From assembly GCA_016208645.1 (NCBI GenBank), contig JACQXP010000330.1, positions 1-15,295 of the forward strand: DNA of 15,295 nt, in the 5' to 3' direction. The notes below the pieces were generated by a model. It was not told the DNA's origin and ran no database searches. It worked only from the letters and a program-made list of their open reading frames with translations. This DNA is from Candidatus Methylomirabilota bacterium. Lineage in GTDB: Bacteria > Methylomirabilota > Methylomirabilia > Methylomirabilales > 2-02-FULL-66-22. Of the stretch, positions 1 through 6,562 are shown one piece after another; position 1 is the stretch's first letter, and the number at the start of each line of letters is the position of its first letter. A program made the translations under genes and the position numbers.

Positions 1-54
1 GCCCGCAGCCAATCCCACTGACACTACCAGGCTGAACAACGTTATCTTTCGCAT
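1..54 (-). CDS. 5' end of an exported protein gene (partial)
   Basis: The minus strand reads ATG at 54-52 and stays open to the window edge, giving 18 residues that begin MRKITLFSLVV. Two basic residues followed by a hydrophobic stretch are the start of a Sec signal peptide, so the product is exported or a lipoprotein. GGAGG at 62-66 (minus strand) lies 7 bases upstream of the ATG, which fixes the start. A sigma-E-like promoter sits about 50 bases further upstream (107-134). The gene lies downstream of the ECF sigma/anti-sigma pair on the same strand and is probably a target of that sigma factor. The mature protein is outside the window, so no function can be given. Confidence 0.7.
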   Translation of the reverse strand, partial: MRKITLFSLVVSVGLAAG

Positions 55-106
55 CTGTCTCCCTCCTTGCCGGCCCCGGCGGCCGCCGGATCGTTCGTTT
101 GGAGGG

Positions 107-134
107 TAAGACAAGCGCCCCCGAGAAAAGTTCC
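107..134 (-). promoter_or_regulatory. ECF (sigma-E-type) promoter for the left-edge gene
   Basis: On the minus strand GGAACTT (134-128) is followed by 15 bases and then GTCTTA (112-107). This is close to the known sigma-E/ECF consensus of GGAACTT and GTCWAA-like boxes spaced by 15-17 bases. The predicted transcript start is near position 100, giving a leader of about 46 bases before the ATG at 54. The same -35 box, with GTCTAA, precedes the sigma gene itself. Confidence 0.6.
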
Positions 135-177
135 CCACCCACACACACGGCCGGAGCGTTTTCGACCGAAGAGGAGC

Positions 178-268
178 GTACGAGAGTACGAATGTACGAA
201 AGTACGCGGGCGCGAGGAAGACCGAATCTCGATTCCCCGCGTACATTCGTACGGTCGTACCTGCGTAC
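178..268. repeat. Inverted array of GTAC octamers (imperfect 32-bp hairpin)
   Basis: GTAC occurs at 178, 186, 194 and 202, exactly every 8 bases, and again at 241, 249, 257 and 265, also every 8 bases. The two arrays are inverted. In register, 26 of 32 positions pair between 178-209 and 237-268. All four GTACG blocks pair, and all six mismatches fall in the last three positions of the octamers. A 13-bp perfect inverted match also exists out of register (186-198 with 240-252). The loop is 27 bases. The element lies between the anti-sigma stop and the promoter of the left-edge gene. No coding potential was recognised. Confidence 0.75.
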
Positions 269-317
269 GCCCTTCAGAGACTGAGCCTCCCAGCCGTCCA
301 GCATCCGAGCGAGAGGA

Positions 318-1463
318 TCAGCGGCAGCGGGTGGAGAGGATCTCGCGGGCCAGGGCCGCCTCGGGCGCCTGCGGGTACCGGTCGGCGACGTCCTGAAGCA
401 TCCGGCATCCGGCGTGGTCACCCGTGGCCAGAACTGCTTGGGCCTGGCGGTAGAGGGCCGTGGGGATCAGGGGGCTGTCGGGAAACTCGCGGGCTAAGGC
501 CGCGTACTCGGCGATGGCCTCGGTGTAGCGACGCTGGGCGACGTAGGCATCCGCCAGGCGCAGCCGAGCGTCGGGAATCCGGGGGTCGCGTGGGTTCTGC
601 GCCATAAAGGCTCGGAGGCCATCAATGGCCCGGTCGTAACGCTGGCTATTCGTGTCCGCCAGCGCGGCAGCGTAAAGCTCGTCCGCCGACTTGGGGGGGA
701 TCGAGGAGACCGAACCCTCCTTTGCCCGGGTCGGCGATTGCGCAGGGGCTGGAGCGGATTGCCGGAGGCGCCCGCCGGCTACCCCGGACTCCGGGCTCTT
801 GGCGCCGGGTTCCAGGGACGGCTCCACAGCTTTCGGGGATTCCGAAGGAGCGGCCGTCTTCCCCACCTCCTTTGCCTCATCGCGGAGGGCCGATGCCGCA
901 TGCTCCTTCTCGGCTTCCAGACTGGCCCGAGGTGAGGGTGTGACCGCATCGGCTGGAGCCGCAGGGCGTTCGATTTGGTCTGCCTTTGGGGGCTCTGCCG
1001 AGGGCGTGGCGCCCTCCATTTTCTGTAGTGGCTCAGCGGCTCCTGGTGGCGCCGCCGGGGCCGGCGCCTCGCGTGCCACAGGAGGCGGCGCGGCAGGTTG
1101 CGGCTCAGCCGCCCGGCGGAGTTCCGGCGAGCGCTGGTAGAGCAGCAGGCCCGCGAAGGCCACAAGGACCAGGGCCAGGGCCTGGATGGGGACCTTCACA
1201 CGGAGCGGGAAGAAGAGCCAGTGGACGGACCGCTGCCACCGGGTGGGGGCCTCGATCCGCTGGCGGACCCGGACCGCGAAGCCCGGGGACGGCTCGGCCC
1301 CCCCGAGATCCGAGACGGCCTGCATCGCCTTGCGGAAGGCGGCCCACTCCGCCCGGCACTCGGGACAGCTTGCCAGGTGCTGGGTGATGGTCACCAGCGG
1401 AGCGCCCGAGAGGGCATTGTCGTACAGGTCCGAGAAGGCGTCGCAGGCTTCGTGGCAGGTCAT
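318..1463 (-). CDS. Anti-sigma factor: zinc-finger, one membrane segment, periplasmic TPR domain
   Basis: The 381-residue protein starts with a zf-HC2/ZAS anti-sigma domain: H29-x3-C33-x2-C36, with a further CHxxxC at residues 3-7. A single membrane segment spans about 90-109 (PIQALALVLVAFAGLLLY). A long Pro/Ala/Glu-rich linker follows (about 111-258), then a CpoB/YbgF-like TPR region (259-380) with the typical ...A..YxxA...FPDSP pattern. The N-terminus should bind and silence the sigma factor encoded 12 bases upstream, with the TPR part reaching into the periplasm. Anti-sigma factors usually end in a short or beta-rich sensor domain; a YbgF-like TPR sensor is less usual. It may respond to peptidoglycan or Tol-Pal state (inference). 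The two genes are probably co-transcribed. The start is clear and the class assignment is secure. Confidence 0.88.
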   Translation of the reverse strand: MTCHEACDAFSDLYDNALSGAPLVTITQHLASCPECRAEWAAFRKAMQAVSDLGGAEPSPGFAVRVRQRIEAPTRWQRSVHWLFFPLRVKVPIQALALVLVAFAGLLLYQRSPELRRAAEPQPAAPPPVAREAPAPAAPPGAAEPLQKMEGATPSAEPPKADQIERPAAPADAVTPSPRASLEAEKEHAASALRDEAKEVGKTAAPSESPKAVEPSLEPGAKSPESGVAGGRLRQSAPAPAQSPTRAKEGSVSSIPPKSADELYAAALADTNSQRYDRAIDGLRAFMAQNPRDPRIPDARLRLADAYVAQRRYTEAIAEYAALAREFPDSPLIPTALYRQAQAVLATGDHAGCRMLQDVADRYPQAPEAALAREILSTRCR

Positions 1464-1475
1464 GCGTCGCTCACA

Positions 1476-2063
1476 TCACAGGTGCGGCGCGAGCCGCGCC
1501 TTCATCTCCATCCGGGCGCGATGCAGCCGCGATCGGACGGTGCCCAGCTCCACCCCCAGGATCTGTGCGATCTCCTCGTAGGAGAGGCCCTGGATCTCCC
1601 GGAGCACCAGGATGATCCGGTGCTCCCGGGTGAGGTGGGCCAGCTCCGCCTGGACGATTCGCGCGCGGTCCGCCCGTTCCAGGAGGACGTCGGCGCGCGG
1701 GGCCTCGTCCGCCAGTCGGTCCACAGGAGCCGGGGGGTCGTCGCCCCCGCCATCCGGTCGCTCGCCGCCCCGTCCCTGACGGGGCGGCTGCCGCCAGCGG
1801 GCCTTCAGGTGGTTCAGGCAGTGATGGCTGGTGATGCTATACAGCCAGGTGGAGAACCGAGAGGCGCCCCTGAACCTCTTCAGGCCCCGGTAGGCCTTCA
1901 GGAAGATCTCCTGGGCCAGGTCCTCGGCCTCCGCCCGGTCCCCCACCATGCGGAGCGCCAGCGTAAACACCCACCCCTGGTAGCGGCGGACCAGCGTCTC
2001 GAAGGCCCCGGCATCCCCGGCCTGCGCCCGGTCCACCAACCCGGGGTCCTCGTCCCCTGCCAT
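1476..2063 (-). CDS. ECF-family RNA polymerase sigma factor (RpoE-like)
   Basis: With the ATG at 2063 the protein has 195 residues. Region 2 (about 7-91) contains the -10-recognising stretch around DLAQEIFLKAYRGL and the FSTWLYSI helix. Region 4 (about 138-190) contains the helix-turn-helix LSYEEIAQILGVELGTVRSRL. It directs RNA polymerase to ECF promoters and is paired with the membrane anti-sigma gene immediately downstream. The frame stays open upstream: a GTG at 2114 with GAGG seven bases before it would add 17 low-complexity residues, and a GTG at 2078 preceded by GGGAG is also possible. I prefer 2063 because family members start about there and because the putative promoter at 2117-2145 would initiate transcription near 2110, downstream of the GTG at 2114. 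The ATG has no good ribosome binding site, so the exact start is unsure. Confidence 0.9.
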   Translation of the reverse strand: MAGDEDPGLVDRAQAGDAGAFETLVRRYQGWVFTLALRMVGDRAEAEDLAQEIFLKAYRGLKRFRGASRFSTWLYSITSHHCLNHLKARWRQPPRQGRGGERPDGGGDDPPAPVDRLADEAPRADVLLERADRARIVQAELAHLTREHRIILVLREIQGLSYEEIAQILGVELGTVRSRLHRARMEMKARLAPHL

Positions 2064-2116
2064 TCCGGCCGGCGGCACCGCCGAACCCGCTCCCGCCGCC
2101 GCAGGCCGCTGCACGC

Positions 2117-2145
2117 TTAGACCTCGGGGCAGCGCCGGAAGTTCC
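2117..2145 (-). promoter_or_regulatory. ECF (sigma-E-type) promoter, autoregulatory, upstream of the sigma gene
   Basis: The minus strand carries GGAACTT (2145-2139), 16 bases, then GTCTAA (2122-2117), a nearly ideal sigma-E-type promoter. Transcription would start near 2110. The -35 box lies inside a 13-bp palindrome with one central base, CCGGAA-N-TTCCGG (2135-2147). ECF genes commonly autoregulate, and the same boxes stand before the left-edge gene. Confidence 0.55.
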
Positions 2146-2377
2146 GGCCCCGCCGCCGCGTCTGCTCACCCGCCGGGACTCTTCCTGCCGTCGTCGTCAC
2201 GTGTCTGCCGGTCATGCCAGGCATTCGGATCGCAGAGGCCCCGGCCCGGGCAGGACCTTGCCGCCCTGCTCCCCGGTCAGGATAGACCCTCCTCAGGGGT
2301 GGAGTGTCGCACACGGCGCGACGGGGCGTCAAGGGAAGCCCCCGGATCCCCTCGGGGACCCTGGGTGCATTTTTTTC

Positions 2378-2406
2378 TTGCCAGCCCCGAAGGGGTCTGG
2401 TAATGT
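2378..2406 (+). promoter_or_regulatory. Sigma-70-type promoter of the tetR-like gene
   Basis: TTGCCA (2378-2383), a 17-base spacer and TAATGT (2401-2406) match the vegetative consensus well in an otherwise GC-rich stretch. A run of seven T (2370-2376) precedes the -35 box. The predicted start is near 2413, just before the palindrome at 2422-2435. Confidence 0.6.
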
Positions 2407-2421
2407 CCGCCCAGTCGAGTT

Positions 2422-2435
2422 CGACTGATCAGTCG
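2422..2435. promoter_or_regulatory. Probable TetR-family operator (perfect 14-bp palindrome)
   Basis: CGACTGATCAGTCG is a perfect palindrome located about 10 bases after the predicted transcript start and 31 bases before the TetR-like start codon. TetR-family regulators typically bind palindromes of this size next to their own promoter, so autorepression is the likely reading. Binding itself is inferred. Confidence 0.6.
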
Positions 2436-2466
2436 GATATGACCGAAAGGCCGATTCGAGGCGAGC

Positions 2467-3129
2467 ATGCCAGAGCTGGCCCTCAAGCAAAGCCGGGCAA
2501 ACCGGCGCCGCGCCCAGAGCTTCGAGAACCTCGTCCAGGCGGGCCTCGCGGTCATCGCCAAGCGCGGTCTGTACGAGACCACCGTCGAGCACATCACCGA
2601 GGCCGCCGACGTCGGGAAGGGGACCTTCTACGCCCACTTTCCCTCCAAGGAGGACCTGGTCCATCACCTGGTGCGGCTCGGATTCGACGAACTCATCGCC
2701 GTGGGGCGGGCGGGGGCGCCGGCGGGACGGACCCCGGCCGACCGGCTGGCGGGGCTGATCCAGGAGCAACTGCGGGTACTGGGGCGCCGCCGCGATCTGG
2801 TCATCCTGCTGCACCAGGTGCGGGGGCTCCTGATCCTGCAGCCCGAAGCGCGCCAGCGTCTCCGCCAGGAGTACCAGCGCTACGTCCGGTTCCTGGCGGA
2901 GGAGTGCCGGGAGGTCCTGGGGAAACCCGGACTCAGCCAGGCAGAAGCCCAGGATCTGGCCTGCGCCATCGCCGGGTTCGTGGCGGGCACGCTCTCCTAC
3001 GAGATGTTGGTGCGCGGCCGCCAGGGCATGCAGGCCGCACTCCGAGGTCCCATCAACGCCTTTGCCGCGGGCGTGGCCGCGCGGTACACTTCGTCGCGGC
3101 GCCCGGGGAACGGGAGCCGCCCCCGCTGA
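2467..3129 (+). CDS. TetR/AcrR-family transcriptional regulator
   Basis: The product has 220 residues. The N-terminal DNA-binding domain (about 16-65) has the TetR pattern: LVQAGLAVIAKRGLYETTVE, then ITEAADVGKGTFYAHFPSKEDL, including the GTFYxHFxSKEDL recognition-helix signature. The C-terminal ligand and dimer region (about 80-205) is helical and not specific enough to name a ligand. The ATG at 2467 has GAGG five bases upstream. A promoter and a palindromic operator precede it, so it probably represses itself. It lies between the divergent sigma gene and pal, either of which might also be a target, although no second copy of the operator palindrome was seen near pal. It is a repressor by family resemblance only. 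Confidence 0.9.
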   Translation: MPELALKQSRANRRRAQSFENLVQAGLAVIAKRGLYETTVEHITEAADVGKGTFYAHFPSKEDLVHHLVRLGFDELIAVGRAGAPAGRTPADRLAGLIQEQLRVLGRRRDLVILLHQVRGLLILQPEARQRLRQEYQRYVRFLAEECREVLGKPGLSQAEAQDLACAIAGFVAGTLSYEMLVRGRQGMQAALRGPINAFAAGVAARYTSSRRPGNGSRPR

Positions 3130-3226
3130 GGGGCCCTCGCCTCCCGAGGAGGGGGATCGAGACATACAGGGCAGAGCGTGGTGGCCGGTCCATGTCCGCC
3201 GGGCCAGCCACCCACAGCGTTTTTTC

Positions 3227-3255
3227 TTGCACTGGGGGGCGGCATTGCATATGCT
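3227..3255 (+). promoter_or_regulatory. Sigma-70-type promoter of pal
   Basis: TTGCAC (3227-3232), a 17-base spacer and TATGCT (3250-3255) form a good vegetative promoter about 80 bases before the pal start codon. A T-run (3220-3225) precedes the -35 box, as it does at the TetR-like promoter; the two share the 11-mer TTTTTTCTTGC. The -10 box overlaps the palindrome GCATATGC (3247-3254). Confidence 0.55.
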
Positions 3256-3335
3256 GGCGCTCAGGTTTGCTCGATGACTCTTCGCGACATCGGATACGCG
3301 CCTGGCGTCCAACGGATCGAGAAAGGAGGCATCTG

Positions 3336-3923
3336 ATGCGAGAGCAGTCACGCATGCGCATCCTCTTCACGGTGGGTGTCCTGGTGGGCTCCCTGGCGCT
3401 CCTCGGCTGCCCCAAGCGGCCCGAGGTGGGCCAGGCTGGCCCGGGAGCCGTGGGCCCGTCGGCGGCGAAGGCGCCGAGCGGCCCGGCTGGCCCCACCCCC
3501 CGGGCGGGGGAGACCCCGGTGACCCGGGCGACCCCGCCGGCCGAGACGGCCGTCCGCCCGGCCCCCGGAGCCGCGGTTGCGGCCGCCTCCCCCTTGAAGG
3601 ACGTGTTCTTTGACTTCGACAAGTCCAACATCCGGGACGACCAGAAGGCGGCCCTGACCGCCAACGTCGCCTGGCTGAAGTCGAACTCCGGGGTGAAGCT
3701 CACCGTGGAGGGCCACTGCGATGAGCGGGGCACGGCCGAGTACAACCTCGGTCTGGGGGAGCGCCGGGCCAAGGCGGTGAAGGACTACCTGGTGGCCGCC
3801 GGGATCGCCGCGGACCGGCTCGCCACCATCAGCTACGGCAAGGAGCGCCCCTTCGTCCTCGGGCATGACGAGAGCGCCTGGAAGTGGAACCGCCGGGGGC
3901 ACATGGTGATCACCGGGAAGTAA
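3336..3923 (+). CDS. pal: Peptidoglycan-associated lipoprotein (Pal, OmpA-like domain)
   Basis: The product has 195 residues. A lipoprotein signal ends in ALLGC (lipidated C25). A Pro/Ala/Gly-rich linker (about 26-85) leads to an OmpA-like peptidoglycan-binding domain (about 88-195). That domain carries VFFDFDKSNI, the Pal hallmark GHCDERGTAEYN..LGERRA (about 127-145) and a late NRRG (R187). Pal is anchored in the outer membrane, binds peptidoglycan non-covalently and works with TolB in the Tol-Pal system. The start is fixed by AAAGGAGG (3322-3329) six bases before the ATG. It has its own promoter and a strong terminator, so it looks monocistronic. No tolB or tolQRA is beside it. The nearest CpoB-like domain is in the anti-sigma factor on the other strand. 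Confidence 0.93.
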   Translation: MREQSRMRILFTVGVLVGSLALLGCPKRPEVGQAGPGAVGPSAAKAPSGPAGPTPRAGETPVTRATPPAETAVRPAPGAAVAAASPLKDVFFDFDKSNIRDDQKAALTANVAWLKSNSGVKLTVEGHCDERGTAEYNLGLGERRAKAVKDYLVAAGIAADRLATISYGKERPFVLGHDESAWKWNRRGHMVITGK

Positions 3924-3946
3924 GCACGCGCGGTTTCGGAATTCCA

Positions 3947-3992
3947 CGAGGCCGCCTGTCCCCTCCCGCGGGGCAGGCGGCCTCGCTTTTCT
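3947..3992 (+). terminator. Rho-independent terminator after pal
   Basis: A 12-bp GC-rich perfect stem (3947-3958 with 3974-3985) extends by a G-U pair and three more G-C pairs around a 7-base loop. CTTTTCT follows directly (3986-3992). It begins 23 bases after the pal stop codon and isolates pal from the oxidoreductase gene. Confidence 0.85.
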
Positions 3993-4035
3993 ACGAGAGC
4001 CGAGAGCCGAGACGGGGCGGGGTCTCGCCGCAATT

Positions 4036-4098
4036 TCGAATGTCGAATGTCGAATTTCGAATTTGAGCAATCCAAAATCCGAAATCCAAAATCCGAAA
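4036..4098. repeat. Nine phased heptad repeats (TCGAATN and TCCRAAA types)
   Basis: Starting at 4036 the sequence runs in strict 7-base phase for 63 bases: TCGAATG twice, TCGAATT twice, a linking TGAGCAA, then TCCAAAA and TCCGAAA alternating twice each. The array is AT-rich in a GC-rich region and lies between the pal terminator and the oxidoreductase gene. Similar heptads occur between genes in many environmental bacteria, but no function is established that I can name. Confidence 0.85.
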
Positions 4099-4119
4099 TT
4101 GGACCAGGGGGAATTTGGC

Positions 4120-4148
4120 TTGCACTGCCTGCACGTTTTTGCAAGAAT
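4120..4148 (+). promoter_or_regulatory. Possible promoter of the oxidoreductase gene
   Basis: TTGCAC (4120-4125), a 17-base spacer and AAGAAT (4143-4148) make a moderate vegetative promoter. Two 6-base inverted arms, CTTGCA (4119-4124) and TGCAAG (4140-4145), overlap the -35 and -10 boxes and could be a regulator site. Start codon distance is about 75 bases. Confidence 0.35.
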
Positions 4149-4227
4149 GCCGGTCGCCCGGGCGGCCTATCACCACCGGGGCGGGGGGGACAACTCTTGG
4201 AGGCTTGCTGGCCCAAGGGGGAGCGCC

Positions 4228-6054
4228 ATGCCCAAAGGTTACGTCGGAAAACTGCTCTGGGTGGATCTGGCTTCGGGGAAGATCTCGACGACCGTCCTGG
4301 ACGAGGCGACGGCCCAAGGCTACCTGGGCGGAAGTGGTCTGGGCGCCAGGCTGATCTATGACCGGCTGAAGACGATCAAGGATCCCCTGCATCCGTCCAA
4401 CCCCCTCTGTCTCCTGCCGGGCCTCCTGTGCGGCAGCGTGGTCCCCGGGGCCAACCGGACGATGGTGTGCGCGCTGTCGCCGGCGACGGGCGCCTGGGGC
4501 GAGGCCCGGGCCGGCGGGGCGTGGGCCCCCATGCTGAAGTATGCCGGCTACGACGGGGTGATCTTCACCGGGAAGGCGAAGAAGCCGGTGTACGTCTGGA
4601 TCGAGAACGATCAGGTGGAGATCCGCCCGGCGGAGAAGCTGTGGGGGAAGGGGTTCTACGAGACGGACGAGCGGCTGCTGCAGGAGACCCACCGGGACGC
4701 CATCGTGGCCGGCATCGGGCCGGCGGGGGAGAAGCTGTCGCGCATGGCCTGCGTCATGTTCGAGGGCAAGTACGCCCGCTCGGCCGGACGCACCGGCATG
4801 GGCGCCGTCATGGGGGCCAAGAACCTGAAGGCGGTGGTCGTCCGCGGCACCGGGGGCGTCCCCGTGGCCGATCCCATGGGCCTGATGAAGCGGGCGTCCG
4901 CCTATGGCGGAAAGGAAAAGCAGCGGTTCAAGCGGAACTTCGAGCTGGGAACGGCCGGCGGGGTGATGGGCGTGGAGGCGGTGGGGGACATGCCCATCCA
5001 CAACTTCATGGGCGGGCGCTGGGCCGAGAAGGCGGAGCGGATCTCGGGCCAGACCATGTTCAAGAAGTACGGGAAGCACGAGCGGTCCTGCCTCTCCTGC
5101 CCGTCGAACTGCACCCTGGTGGTGGACATCCCCGGGACGGCCGTGGGCCACGCCCCCGAGTACGAGACCATCGGCGCCTTCGGGAGCATGTGCGAAAACG
5201 ACAGCCTCGAGATCATCGGGCAGTGCAACGAGCTGTGCAACGATTACGGCCTGGACACGATCTCGGCCGGCAACACCATCGCCTTCGCCATGGAGGCGTT
5301 CGAAAAAGGGCTGCTGACGGAGGCCGACCTGGGCGGGATCCGGCTCACCTGGGGGAACGGGGAGGCCATGCTCGCCCTGCTGCACAAGATCGGGCGGCGC
5401 GAGGGGATCGGGGATATCCTGGCGGACGGCACGCGGCCGGCGGCAGAGCGCCTGGGCAAGGACTTCGGGGACATGGTGGTCGAGGTCAAGGGGGTCGAGA
5501 TCCCGATGCACGACCCCCGCGCCTACTGGTCCAACGCCGTCAACTACGCCGTGGCCAACCGGGGCGCCTGCCACATGGAGGGAGTGACCTTCACCGTGGA
5601 GAGCGGCCTGCCCTTCCCGGACCTGGGGTACACGGCGCCCATGGATCCCTACATCACTGACGGGAAGGCGCAGCTGGCGGTGAAGATGCACGATCTCATG
5701 GTCCTCTACGACGGGCTGGGGATCTGCAAATTCTACATCGTGGTCTCCTACGGCCCGACCATCCTGGCGGAATGGTTGAACTACTGCACCGGCTGGAAGC
5801 TCACGCCCGAGGGGCTGATGCGGACGGCCGAGCGGATCTTCAACGTCAAGCGGTTGGTCAACGTCGCCCGGGGCCTCTCCCGCAAGGATGACACCCTGCC
5901 CAAGCGCCTGCTCAGCGTGCCGCAGCGGGATGACATCGGGCCGGTGGACCCCCAGGGCATGGAGCGCATGCTGACGGAGTACTACCGGATCCGGGGGTGG
6001 GACGAGAAGGGGATCCCCACCCGGGAGCGGCTGAAGGCGTTGCAGTTGGCCTGA
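4228..6054 (+). CDS. aor: Tungsten-containing aldehyde:ferredoxin oxidoreductase
   Basis: The 608-residue product matches the usual length of the AOR family (about 605). These enzymes oxidise aldehydes to acids, or run in reverse, in the cytoplasm with tungstopterin and one [4Fe-4S] cluster. The cluster ligands are visible: C288-x2-C291-x3-C295 (CLSCPSNC) and C500 in YDGLGIC. The first three have the same numbers as in Pyrococcus furiosus AOR. Other family motifs are GANR (74-77), AGRTGMGAVMGAKNLKA (186-202), the acidic PEYET (310-314) and IPMHDPR (425-431) with the active-site histidine. The ATG at 4228 follows GGGGGAG at a normal distance; the frame is open further upstream through the heptad repeats but there is no homology there. 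No ferredoxin-like or FAD subunit is adjacent, so free ferredoxin is the likely partner. The physiological aldehyde is unknown. Confidence 0.93.
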   Translation: MPKGYVGKLLWVDLASGKISTTVLDEATAQGYLGGSGLGARLIYDRLKTIKDPLHPSNPLCLLPGLLCGSVVPGANRTMVCALSPATGAWGEARAGGAWAPMLKYAGYDGVIFTGKAKKPVYVWIENDQVEIRPAEKLWGKGFYETDERLLQETHRDAIVAGIGPAGEKLSRMACVMFEGKYARSAGRTGMGAVMGAKNLKAVVVRGTGGVPVADPMGLMKRASAYGGKEKQRFKRNFELGTAGGVMGVEAVGDMPIHNFMGGRWAEKAERISGQTMFKKYGKHERSCLSCPSNCTLVVDIPGTAVGHAPEYETIGAFGSMCENDSLEIIGQCNELCNDYGLDTISAGNTIAFAMEAFEKGLLTEADLGGIRLTWGNGEAMLALLHKIGRREGIGDILADGTRPAAERLGKDFGDMVVEVKGVEIPMHDPRAYWSNAVNYAVANRGACHMEGVTFTVESGLPFPDLGYTAPMDPYITDGKAQLAVKMHDLMVLYDGLGICKFYIVVSYGPTILAEWLNYCTGWKLTPEGLMRTAERIFNVKRLVNVARGLSRKDDTLPKRLLSVPQRDDIGPVDPQGMERMLTEYYRIRGWDEKGIPTRERLKALQLA

Positions 6055-6094
6055 TCCGCAGGGCAACCCCTTCGGATCTGCGGTGGGGGTGGGC

Positions 6095-6562
6095 ATGCAC
6101 GTTGAACAGTGGATGAACCGGGATCTGGTGACGGTGTCGCCGGACGAGAGCTTCCGCACCGCCATGCACCTGATCCGCCAGAAGGGGATCCGCCACATCC
6201 CGGTGGTGGAGGGGAAACGGCTGGTGGGCATCGTCACCGACCGGGACCTGCGCCAGGCGGCGCCGTCGGGGGCGACGAGCCTGAGCATTCACGAGCTGCA
6301 TTACATCCTGGAGAGACTGACGGTCCGCGAGATCATGACCAAACAGGTGGTCACCATCCGGCCGGAGCAGACGGTGGAAGAGGCGGCCCTGCTGCTCTTG
6401 GGACACCGGATCGGCGGGCTGCCCGTGGTGCGGGAGGGGGAACTCTGCGGCATCATCACCGAGACCGACATCCTGCAGGCCTTCCTCCAGCTCCGGGGCA
6501 AGGGGCCGCTGGACATCGCCTCCTCCATCGTGGAGATCGAACGGGAGAAGCGCGCCCAATGA
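6095..6562 (+). CDS. Two-CBS-domain protein
   Basis: The 155-residue product is a tandem CBS pair (about 6-57 and 78-132) followed by a short charged tail. Each half has the CBS pattern M..xLVTVSPDES..xA..xI...I.HIPVV.....xGIVTDRDL and its partner VREIMT...GLPVV.....CGIITETDIL. Such stand-alone pairs bind adenosine nucleotides and regulate partner enzymes; ligand and partner are not visible from the sequence. The gene starts 40 bases after the oxidoreductase stop. The ATG at 6095 is preceded by a G-rich GGTGGGGGTGG that may act as ribosome binding site; a GTG at 6083 is an alternative. Its stop overlaps the next start as ATGA, so the two are translationally coupled. Confidence 0.88.
   Translation: MHVEQWMNRDLVTVSPDESFRTAMHLIRQKGIRHIPVVEGKRLVGIVTDRDLRQAAPSGATSLSIHELHYILERLTVREIMTKQVVTIRPEQTVEEAALLLLGHRIGGLPVVREGELCGIITETDILQAFLQLRGKGPLDIASSIVEIEREKRAQ

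Noticed and set aside
1098..2120. A 340-codon plus-strand open frame over the sigma and anti-sigma genes
   Set aside because: It is the complement of two well-supported genes and shows no recognisable domain.
3135..3149. CCTCG-loop-CGAGG stem after the TetR-like gene as terminator
   Set aside because: Only five base pairs and no T-run.
6056..6083. CCGCAG/CTGCGG stem between the oxidoreductase and CBS genes as attenuator
   Set aside because: Six base pairs with a competing alternative pairing; too weak to claim.
3991..6288. A 765-codon open frame on the minus strand across the oxidoreductase gene
   Set aside because: Its residues are His/Gly/Pro/Val-rich with no domain, typical of the antisense shadow of GC-rich codons; the plus strand has clear AOR motifs.
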